From Acidobacteriota bacterium (GTDB taxonomy: Bacteria > Acidobacteriota > Holophagae > Thermotomaculales > Thermotomaculaceae): a DNA stretch of 5,023 nt. Below, in pieces: positions 1 to 5,023 of this stretch (position 1 is its first letter; each line of letters opens with the position of its first letter). The position numbers were made by a program, and so were the translations under genes. The notes under the pieces are model-generated. The model was given only the letters and a program-made list of their open reading frames with translations, searched no databases and was not told where the DNA came from. The stretch spans positions 1 through 5,023 of the forward strand of contig JAMOUY010000398.1 of the NCBI GenBank assembly GCA_027067895.1, read 5' to 3'.

Positions 1-1
1 G

Positions 2-691
2 TTTAAGGACGATAACCCTTCAACAACATTTCCATACATAACTTTGGGAATAATACTTTTAAACGTGTTTTTTTACTTTGTTTCAATATCGGGGGGAATG
101 GAGCATTTTCAGGCAATTGTAATGAATTACGGGCTTATTCCGGTTGAGTTTCTCCACATGCAAAACCTTGCGGTTTCCCCTTACGTCCATCCCGCTTTAA
201 CAATTTTCACTTCAATGTTTCTGCACGCAAACCTTGCACACCTTGTCGGTAACATGTGGTATTTGTGGATTTTCGGAGACAATGTTGAAGACTTTTTAGG
301 GCATTTTAACTTTTTTCTCTTCTACATAGCAGGCGGAGTTGCGGCGGCAATCATTCACACTATCTTTAACCCCACATCCACAATGCCTGTAATCGGGGCA
401 AGCGGGGCGGTTTCGGCGGTATTGGGCGCATATATGCTTCTCTATCCGAATGCAAACGTGTATGTTTTCTTCTTTTTCTTTTTTATTATCCGAATTTTCA
501 CAATGCCTGCGGCAATTTTAATCGGATTTTGGATACTTTTTCAAATCATAAACGGCATAGTTTCCCTCGGAGTAAACCAAAGCATAGGAGGGGTTGCGTG
601 GTTTGCCCATATCGGGGGATTTTTCTTCGGAGTTTACGTTATTAAGTTTGTCCTTAAATTAAGGATGCGTTATAATAGACTGAATTTTTAG
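2..691 (+). CDS. Rhomboid family intramembrane serine protease (5' partial)
   Basis: This is a polytopic inner-membrane protease that cuts transmembrane substrates within the bilayer. The frame is open to the window edge. Its first visible residues, FKDDNPSTTFPYIT, match the conserved N-terminus of bacterial rhomboids, where the start is normally only a few residues earlier, so I treat the gene as lacking its first codons rather than starting at the TTG at 44. Counting from position 2, 229 residues are visible. The HxxxN element (HANLAHLVGN) lies on the second membrane helix. The catalytic serine is in GASGAVS (Ser134, codon 401-403) and the catalytic histidine is in AWFAHIGG (His203, codon 608-610). 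The dyad is complete, so the enzyme should be active. About six hydrophobic segments fit the basic bacterial fold. One segment starts with six consecutive Phe (467-484). The stop is TAG and mgtE follows after 14 nt. The substrate is unknown. Confidence 0.93.
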   Translation, partial: FKDDNPSTTFPYITLGIILLNVFFYFVSISGGMEHFQAIVMNYGLIPVEFLHMQNLAVSPYVHPALTIFTSMFLHANLAHLVGNMWYLWIFGDNVEDFLGHFNFFLFYIAGGVAAAIIHTIFNPTSTMPVIGASGAVSAVLGAYMLLYPNANVYVFFFFFFIIRIFTMPAAILIGFWILFQIINGIVSLGVNQSIGGVAWFAHIGGFFFGVYVIKFVLKLRMRYNRLNF

Positions 692-693
692 TT

Positions 694-700
694 AAGGAGA
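694..700 (+). promoter_or_regulatory. Ribosome binding site of mgtE
   Basis: AAGGAGA lies 5 nt before a TTG codon at 706. This near-ideal Shine-Dalgarno site is what fixes the TTG as the start, rather than the internal ATG at codon 20. Confidence 0.75.
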
Positions 701-705
701 TTTAA

Positions 706-2082
706 TTGAATTCAAAAATACTTTTGCTTGCGGAATCAATTAGAAAATTTTTAAGACGCAACATGGTTGCAAACCTGAAAAACCTTATAAACAAGGCTCA
801 CCCTTCCGACATTGCTTCCGCAATAGAGATACTGAAACCGATAAACAGAGACAAATTTTTCAAATTCATGATAGAAAACAACATAAAAAAGGCATCGGAA
901 GTTCTTGTTGAACTTGAAGAGCACCTAATTCAAAGCATTTTAAATTTGTTTGACGCCGAAACAATCGCATCAATTTTAAGGCTTTTAAGCACGGACGACG
1001 CGGTTGCCATACTTGACTACATAGAAGATGAAGAGAAAAAAGAAAAAATAATTCAACTTCTTGAAGACAACGAAAAGTTTGAAGAGCAGTTGCTTTATCA
1101 GGACGAAACGGCCGGAAGAATAATGACAACCGACTTCTTTTACCTTAACCACAACCTTACGGTAAAAGAAGCCATAGAGCAACTTCACAAACTTGAAGAC
1201 AAGGCCGAAATGGTGTTTTACCTCTACCTTGTTGACGACAACAACAGGCTTACCGGGGTAATGTCTTTGAGACAACTTCTTCTTTCAAACCCCAATGCAA
1301 AACTAAAAGACGTAATGCAGAAGGATATAATCTCCGTCAGGGTTGACACAGACCAAGAAGAGGTTGCGAAACTTGTTTCCCAATATGATTTGCTTGCCAT
1401 TCCGGTTGTTGACCACGACGGAAAATTGGTAGGTATTATTACGGTTGACGACGTTATTGACATTATCAAGGAAGAGGCTGCCGAAGATATTTACAGGTTG
1501 GCAGGTACGTCGGAAGAGGAAATTCTATACAAAGGACATCCTTTCAAAATTGCAAGAATCAGGCTTCCGTGGCTTTTGCCCGCTTTTGCCGGCACCTTCG
1601 TGGTTGCGTCTTTGCTTGACTTAATTTCGGTAAAATTTTCATACTTCGCCATTTTTGTCGTTTTTATGCCTATGATTAACGCCGCTGCGGGAAACATAGG
1701 AATTCAAAGTTCAACAATTATGGCAAGGGAATTGGCAATAAACGAAATGGAAGGAAGCATTTGGAAAGACGTATTCAGCACACAGTTTAAAGTGGGAATA
1801 ATAATCGGGCTTTTATATGCGACAATTGCATTTGCATTTGCCTACATACTTGCCAAACCGGTCAATTTGCCAAAAGTACTAATTAGCACGTCGGTCGGAA
1901 TAGCAATGTTTATAGCCATAATAATTTCATCGGTTTACGGAAGTTTTCTTCCGATATTCCTCAAAAAAATCGGTGTTGACCCAGCCGTTGCAACAGGCCC
2001 TTTTGTTGCCGCGTCAAACGATATTTTGGGAACAATAATCTATTTTGCAGTGGCATACAATATTGTAAGACTATTTGCATAA
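706..2082 (+). CDS. mgtE: Magnesium transporter MgtE
   Basis: MgtE is a homodimeric, Mg2+-gated channel of the inner membrane that admits Mg2+ and closes when cytosolic Mg2+ is high. At 458 residues it has the usual family length and the full domain order. An N-terminal helical superhelix covers about 20-130 (HPSDIASAIEIL, DDAVAILDYIEDEE). Two CBS domains cover about 136-195 and 200-258 (ETAGRIMTTDFF; IPVVDHDGKLVGIITVDDVI). An acidic linker or plug helix spans about 259-285, and five membrane helices start at RLPWLLPAFAG (286-296). The pore signature is MPMINAAAGNIGIQSS (321-336), and DPAVATGPFV (425-434) precedes Asp439, which aligns with the pore aspartate of characterised MgtE. The start is TTG with a strong ribosome site. 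There is no room for an Mg2+ riboswitch upstream, as only 14 nt separate it from the rhomboid gene, so control is probably through the CBS sensor and the operon promoter. Confidence 0.96.
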   Translation: MNSKILLLAESIRKFLRRNMVANLKNLINKAHPSDIASAIEILKPINRDKFFKFMIENNIKKASEVLVELEEHLIQSILNLFDAETIASILRLLSTDDAVAILDYIEDEEKKEKIIQLLEDNEKFEEQLLYQDETAGRIMTTDFFYLNHNLTVKEAIEQLHKLEDKAEMVFYLYLVDDNNRLTGVMSLRQLLLSNPNAKLKDVMQKDIISVRVDTDQEEVAKLVSQYDLLAIPVVDHDGKLVGIITVDDVIDIIKEEAAEDIYRLAGTSEEEILYKGHPFKIARIRLPWLLPAFAGTFVVASLLDLISVKFSYFAIFVVFMPMINAAAGNIGIQSSTIMARELAINEMEGSIWKDVFSTQFKVGIIIGLLYATIAFAFAYILAKPVNLPKVLISTSVGIAMFIAIIISSVYGSFLPIFLKKIGVDPAVATGPFVAASNDILGTIIYFAVAYNIVRLFA

Positions 2083-2086
2083 AGGA
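2081..2086 (+). promoter_or_regulatory. Ribosome binding site of the 177-residue protein
   Basis: AAAGGA overlaps the mgtE stop codon (2080-2082) and lies 6 nt before the ATG at 2093. It supports that ATG over an in-frame TTG at 2075, which lies inside mgtE and has no site. Confidence 0.65.
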
Positions 2087-2092
2087 AAATTT

Positions 2093-2626
2093 ATGAAAAT
2101 TCAGGTAAAACCTGAAACAAAAAAACGCCATCGTTCCCTTGAATCTCTACTAAACGAGATTATTCAACAACAAAACGGAAACGCAGTTATAGAAAAAGTA
2201 AGCCTTGACGGATGGGTTGTAACCGATTTTGACGAAGAAAAACTGAAAGAAATAAATCCTTCAAAATATCACAACATTATTGTCTTCCTTGAAGACATAG
2301 AAAAATTCAAATCCAGAACAAACAAAATGTTTTTGGAAACAATAAAAGAAATAGAAGAAAAAATTATCCCCGCAGCAAACGCTTTCAAACTCTACGACTT
2401 AACAAGGGCAAACATACTGCTTGAAACAATTCTTGAAGGATTAAATTCGGTATTGTCATACATTGACACGGTAAATTTTGAAAATAAAAACGATATTCTT
2501 GACAAAGCGCTAAAATCCCTTAACAAACTTATAAAATGCCAAGAAAAAGAAAATTTCGAGGAAATCGGCGAAATCTTAAAAGAAGAAATCGGGCAAATTT
2601 TAGCCCAATGCAAAACCCTGAAATAA
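2093..2626 (+). CDS. Unrecognised helical, probably cytosolic protein
   Basis: I do not recognise a family. The protein has 177 residues from the ATG chosen by its ribosome site. It has no signal peptide and no membrane segment. The N-terminus is basic (KPETKKRHRS, 6-15), followed by a short amphipathic helix (16-28). A small strand-like section comes next (AVIEKVSLDGWVVTDFD, 31-47; NIIVFLEDIE, 61-70). The rest is strongly helical and rich in Lys and Glu: 71-92 is coiled-coil-like, then come 103-125, 133-150 and 153-173, suggesting a helical bundle. There are two cysteines (149, 173) and no metal- or nucleotide-binding motif. The gene follows mgtE after 10 nt, so it is very likely cotranslated with it, and 67 nt separate it from the aminotransferase. 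A structural or regulatory partner of a neighbour is possible but is only inferred from position. Base composition matches the flanking genes. Confidence 0.85.
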   Translation: MKIQVKPETKKRHRSLESLLNEIIQQQNGNAVIEKVSLDGWVVTDFDEEKLKEINPSKYHNIIVFLEDIEKFKSRTNKMFLETIKEIEEKIIPAANAFKLYDLTRANILLETILEGLNSVLSYIDTVNFENKNDILDKALKSLNKLIKCQEKENFEEIGEILKEEIGQILAQCKTLK

Positions 2627-2636
2627 AATCTTTACT

Positions 2637-2664
2637 TTTCCAAAAAAAATTTTTCCTCTAAAAT
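2637..2664 (+). promoter_or_regulatory. Possible weak sigma70 promoter before the aminotransferase
   Basis: The 67-nt gap at 2627-2693 is the only large one in the plus-strand cluster. TTTCCA (2637-2642) and TAAAAT (2659-2664) are 16 nt apart, with four and five matches to the -35 and -10 consensus. The spacer holds an A8T5 tract (2642-2654). It would give a leader of about 22 nt. In such AT-rich DNA the match could be chance. Confidence 0.27.
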
Positions 2665-2693
2665 AAAACAGTAAAAAAGCAAAAGGAGTTGAT

Positions 2694-3896
2694 ATGAGCC
2701 CGAAAATTTCTGAAAGAGGGAAAACACAGCCTTCATCGCCAATGAGAAGACTTGAAAAGCCGTTTTTAGAGGCAAAAGAAAAAAGAGACAGAATTTATCA
2801 GTTAAACATCGGACAACCTGACATTGAAACACCGGAAGAGTATTTAAACGTAATAAAAAACCTGAAAGAAAAAGTCATAAAATACGGTCCGTCCACGGGG
2901 CTTCCCGAATACAGGAAAACGCTTGCAAAATACTATCAGTCTTACGGAATAAACGTTGGCTGGGAAGATATAGTGGTAACAACGGGAGGAAGCGAAGCGA
3001 TAATATTTGCGCTTTCCGCAGTCTGCGACCCGGGAGACGAGGTTATTATCCCCGAGCCTTTTTACGCAAACTACAACGGATTTGCAAACATGGCGGGTGT
3101 AAAAATCGTCCCCGTTTTATCAAAGGCAGAAACCGGATACGCACTGCCTTCAATTGCCGAAATTGAAAACAAAATAACCGACAAAACAAAAGCGATTATG
3201 ATTTGCAATCCGGGAAACCCGACAGGATACGCATACAGCGAAGAAGAGTTGGAGCAGTTGAAAACCTTATGCAAAAAATTCAGCCTTTTTCTCATATCCG
3301 ACGAGGTTTACAGAGAATTTGTTTACGAAGGAAAACACAACTCAATTCTTGAAAAAGACGATTTTGACGAATACGGAATAATAACAGACTCTTTATCCAA
3401 AAGATTTTCCCTCTGCGGGGCAAGATTGGGATGCGTTGTTTCAAAAAACAAAGAGTTAATGTCGGCAATAACAAGAATGGCACAGGCAAGGCTCTGCCCG
3501 CCTACCATTGAGCAACTGGGAGCAATTGAAGTGCATAAATTAGGCGAAGAATATTACTCGTCTATCAGAAACGAATACAAAAGAAGAAGAGACACAATAA
3601 TGAAACATTTAAACGATATGGAAGAAACATTCTGCAAAATGCCAAACGGGGCATTCTATATGCTTGTTAAACTTCCCATAAAAGACTGCGTTGATTTTGC
3701 AACATACATGCTTACAGAATACCAACTTGACAACGAAACGGTACTTATTTCCCCCGGAAACGGATTTTACGCAACGGAAGGACTTGGAATGGACGAAATA
3801 AGAATAGCGTACATTCTAAACACAAAAGACCTTGACAGGGCAATGGTAATTTTAAAAGAAGGACTGAAAACTTACAGAAAAACAAGGGGACTATAA
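2694..3896 (+). CDS. PLP-dependent aminotransferase, class I/II (aspartate aminotransferase-like)
   Basis: This is a cytosolic fold-type I enzyme that transfers an amino group between an amino acid and a 2-oxo acid. It has 400 residues, full length for the family. The start ATG has AAGGAG 5 nt upstream (2683-2688). The visible motifs are NIGQPDIETP (38-47), YGPSTGLPEYR (64-74), TTGGSEA (96-102), PEPFYANY (120-127, with an aromatic residue to stack on PLP), NPGNPTG (172-178, Asn175 contacting PLP), SDEVY (202-206, Asp203 pairing with the pyridine nitrogen), SLSKRFSLCGARLG (233-246, Lys236 forming the Schiff base) and MDEIRIAYI (366-374, Arg370 binding the substrate carboxylate). All key residues are present. 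From memory, the N-terminal section and the SKRFS-CGAR motif resemble the group annotated as aspartate aminotransferase in Bacteroidetes. Sequence alone does not settle the substrate: aspartate is most likely, but another amino acid is possible. The bactofilin gene follows directly. Confidence 0.93.
   Translation: MSPKISERGKTQPSSPMRRLEKPFLEAKEKRDRIYQLNIGQPDIETPEEYLNVIKNLKEKVIKYGPSTGLPEYRKTLAKYYQSYGINVGWEDIVVTTGGSEAIIFALSAVCDPGDEVIIPEPFYANYNGFANMAGVKIVPVLSKAETGYALPSIAEIENKITDKTKAIMICNPGNPTGYAYSEEELEQLKTLCKKFSLFLISDEVYREFVYEGKHNSILEKDDFDEYGIITDSLSKRFSLCGARLGCVVSKNKELMSAITRMAQARLCPPTIEQLGAIEVHKLGEEYYSSIRNEYKRRRDTIMKHLNDMEETFCKMPNGAFYMLVKLPIKDCVDFATYMLTEYQLDNETVLISPGNGFYATEGLGMDEIRIAYILNTKDLDRAMVILKEGLKTYRKTRGL
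3884..3890 (+). promoter_or_regulatory. Ribosome binding site of the bactofilin gene
   Basis: AAGGGGA lies within the last codons of the aminotransferase gene, 6 nt before the TTG at 3897. It decides the TTG start, because there is no in-frame ATG near the beginning of the conserved domain. Confidence 0.65.
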
Positions 3897-4208
3897 TTGG
3901 CAGAAAAATCCGTAATTGAAAAATCCCATCGTTTAAAAGGAGAATTAAAGGTAAACGGAAACCTTGAAATTTACGGCATTGCCGAAGGCGAAATTGAGGT
4001 TTCAAACTGCCTAACCGTAGAAGGAGTTGCAAAAGGAAACATAAAAACAAAATGCGCCATTGTTAAGGGAACAATTGAGGGAAAAATTGAATGCAAAGAT
4101 TTTTTTGAAGCGGAAAAAGGGAAAATACATGCAAAAATCAAATCGCCGAAAATAATAGTTTCAGAATTTGCCGATTACAGAAAACTTGAAGATATTATTG
4201 AAATCTGA
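3897..4208 (+). CDS. Bactofilin (polymer-forming cytoskeletal protein)
   Basis: Bactofilins self-assemble without nucleotide into filaments, often on the inner face of the membrane, and take part in cell shape, stalk or polar organisation and anchoring of cell-wall enzymes. The protein has 103 residues, a short member made almost entirely of the core domain. It reads as successive turns of a right-handed beta-helix with regularly spaced glycines and alternating hydrophobic residues: LKGELKVNGNLEIYG (13-27), IAEGEIEVSNCLTVEG (28-43), VAKGNIKTKCAIVKG (44-58), TIEGKIECKDFFEAEKG (59-75) and KIHAKIKSPKIIVSE (76-90). The tails are short and there is no membrane segment. The start is TTG, directly after the aminotransferase stop with no gap, so translational coupling is likely. 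It is the last gene of the plus-strand cluster and faces the tRNA. The domain call is firm; its cellular job here is not known. Confidence 0.93.
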   Translation: MAEKSVIEKSHRLKGELKVNGNLEIYGIAEGEIEVSNCLTVEGVAKGNIKTKCAIVKGTIEGKIECKDFFEAEKGKIHAKIKSPKIIVSEFADYRKLEDIIEI

Positions 4209-4225
4209 ATAGCGTCAGGAAATTC

Positions 4226-4233
4226 AAAAAAAA
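4226..4233 (-). terminator. T-run after the tRNA, possible terminator
   Basis: Read on the minus strand, eight T follow directly after the encoded CCA of the tRNA. The GC-rich T arm and acceptor stem of the tRNA lie just upstream, so a U-tract terminator that uses the tRNA fold as its hairpin is plausible. No separate hairpin is present. Confidence 0.35.
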
Positions 4234-4309
4234 TGGAGCGGGCAACGGGCCTCGAACCCGCGACCTCAAGCTTGGGAAGCTTGCGCTCTACCAACTGAGC
4301 TATGCCCGC
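4234..4309 (-). tRNA. tRNA-Gly, anticodon CCC
   Basis: Read on the minus strand, 76 nt fold into a complete cloverleaf. The acceptor stem is GCGGGCA with TGCCCGC. The D arm is GCTC-AGTTGGTA-GAGC. The anticodon arm is CAAGC-TTCCCAA-GCTTG, which places CCC at positions 34-36 (4274-4276 on the plus strand). The variable loop is AGGTC and the T arm is GCGGG-TTCGAGG-CCCGT, with one G-U pair. The discriminator is T and the 3' CCA is encoded in the DNA (4234-4236). It reads the GGG glycine codon. It lies 35 nt downstream of the minus-strand protein gene and converges with the bactofilin gene, whose stop is 25 nt away. All conserved positions are in place, so it should be functional. Confidence 0.97.
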
Positions 4310-4319
4310 TCACAACACA

Positions 4320-4348
4320 AATATAATTATTTTCAAACCTAAAATCAA
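4320..4348 (-). promoter_or_regulatory. Probable sigma70 promoter of the tRNA gene
   Basis: On the minus strand, TTGATT (plus coordinates 4343-4348) and TATATT (4320-4325) are exactly 17 nt apart. The -10 ends 10 nt before the first tRNA base, so transcription would start a few bases before the mature 5' end. The -35 box overlaps the TGA stop codon (4345-4347) of the upstream protein gene. Matches are four of six and five of six to consensus. Confidence 0.5.
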
Positions 4349-5023
4349 TACCTTTCGGCATTAATCGGCATAAGATAATCCAAATACGTACCTGTCATTC
4401 CAAACTGACACAAAGTTGCGGTAAAATTCCCATCGCCCCAAACAGTAAAATCGTAATAGCCGTTTAGCAGAAAGGGAACGCTTATGCTGTCTCCCGCCTC
4501 AATAAAAAAGTCTTTCTCAAAAACAACTTTGCCGTCTATATCAAAAAATCTAACCTTAAAATACCCGTTTTTATCCGACAGATTTTCCAAAGAAAGAATT
4601 TGATAAAAAGAAAAGGGACTTATTTTGCCTTTCATAAAAGACGAAGAAGAACCCTGCAAAATCACCGAAGTTTTCAAAAAAGCATAGGGCGAGTAAGCAA
4701 TTTCTGTTTCGTTTGAAGCTGAAAAACATTTTACGGTATCGCCCTTTTGCAAATTCAAAACAACCGATTTTCCGGGAGAAACTTTTACTCTTTCAAACTG
4801 AACGGGTTTAAGGTTGTTGTAAACGGCAACATCCACCAACGATTCTTTTCCGCAGGAATTAAAAATTTCCACCTTCCCGCTTCCGTTTATAGGCGCGGTG
4901 TAAACCTTTGTGCCTTCGTAAACAATTTTGTAAACGTCAATTTTTCCGCTTAAACCTTCCGCCACATACATAATATCTTCGTTTACCAAAAGTCTTTTTG
5001 CATTTGAATGCGTCTCTATAAAA
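4345..5023 (-). CDS. C-terminal part of a beta-rich, probably exported protein (5' partial)
   Basis: The minus-strand frame is open through the right edge, so the true start lies beyond the window. The TTG at 4987-4989 is inside the protein. Counting from the edge, 225 residues are visible up to the TGA stop. Residues 8-33, with core MYVAEGLSGKIDVYKI, look like the closing blade of a beta-propeller, in the style of LVIVD or NHL-like repeats (YVA-G-sG-idVy-I). Two beta-rich stretches follow, at about 39-113 and 117-207, each alternating hydrophobic and polar residues with turns such as SPGKS and EAGDS. They seem related to each other. The end (GTYLDYLMPINAERY) has no membrane anchor or sorting signal that I recognise. 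Few charges cluster and there is no enzyme motif. A secreted or surface binding role is inferred from the fold type only. The tRNA follows 35 nt downstream. Confidence 0.85.
   Translation of the reverse strand, partial: FIETHSNAKRLLVNEDIMYVAEGLSGKIDVYKIVYEGTKVYTAPINGSGKVEIFNSCGKESLVDVAVYNNLKPVQFERVKVSPGKSVVLNLQKGDTVKCFSASNETEIAYSPYAFLKTSVILQGSSSSFMKGKISPFSFYQILSLENLSDKNGYFKVRFFDIDGKVVFEKDFFIEAGDSISVPFLLNGYYDFTVWGDGNFTATLCQFGMTGTYLDYLMPINAERY

Noticed and set aside
44..46. TTG as the start of the rhomboid gene
   Set aside because: The upstream codons encode the conserved DDNP and FPY motifs of rhomboid N-termini, so the real start is before the window.
691..706. Possible Mg2+ riboswitch before mgtE
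   Set aside because: Only 14 nt separate the two genes, far too short for an M-box or similar element.
866..1697. Minus-strand open frames within mgtE
   Set aside because: They have no convincing ribosome sites or recognisable domains and lie entirely opposite a well-conserved gene.
2075..2077. TTG inside mgtE as the start of the 177-residue protein
   Set aside because: It has no ribosome site, whereas the ATG at 2093 has AAAGGA at the right distance.
2591..2606. Hairpin GGGC/GCCC near the end of the 177-residue gene as a terminator
   Set aside because: The stem is four pairs followed by a mismatch, it lies within the coding region, and no T-run follows it directly.
4234..4309. tRNA as an integration site
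   Set aside because: No repeat of the tRNA 3' end, no integrase gene and no foreign-looking segment are visible in the window.
4322..4327. TATAAT on the plus strand between the tRNA and the minus-strand gene
   Set aside because: It would drive transcription antisense into the minus-strand gene, has no clear -35, and results from the near-palindromic AT stretch that holds the tRNA -10 box.

Overview
The window looks like an ordinary stretch of an AT-rich bacterial chromosome, probably from a Gram-negative lineage. That inference rests on a bactofilin, short intergenic gaps, frequent TTG starts and an aminotransferase of the type common in Bacteroidetes-like genomes. I cannot name the organism. 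No mobile element, CRISPR array, phage gene or rRNA is visible.

Positions 1-4208 hold five plus-strand genes packed like an operon: a rhomboid intramembrane serine protease (its first few codons lie before the window), an MgtE magnesium channel/transporter, an unrecognised helical protein of 177 residues, a class I/II PLP-dependent aminotransferase and a bactofilin. The gaps are 14, 10, 67 and 0 nt, and each of the four visible starts has a purine-rich Shine-Dalgarno site 5-6 nt upstream. The only gap with room for an internal promoter is the 67-nt one before the aminotransferase.

Positions 4234-5023 are on the minus strand, convergent with the operon. They hold the C-terminal part of a probably exported protein and, downstream of it, a tRNA-Gly(CCC) with an encoded CCA end. 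A good sigma70-type promoter for the tRNA overlaps the stop codon of that protein gene, and an eight-T run follows the tRNA. The protein fragment begins with what reads as the last blade of a beta-propeller, followed by two similar beta-rich domains that look like an internal duplication.

The five operon genes do not form one obvious pathway. They combine membrane proteolysis, Mg2+ homeostasis, amino-acid metabolism and a cytoskeletal polymer. I see no convincing new system. The best leads are the unrecognised protein between mgtE and the aminotransferase, and the duplicated-domain exported protein at the right edge.
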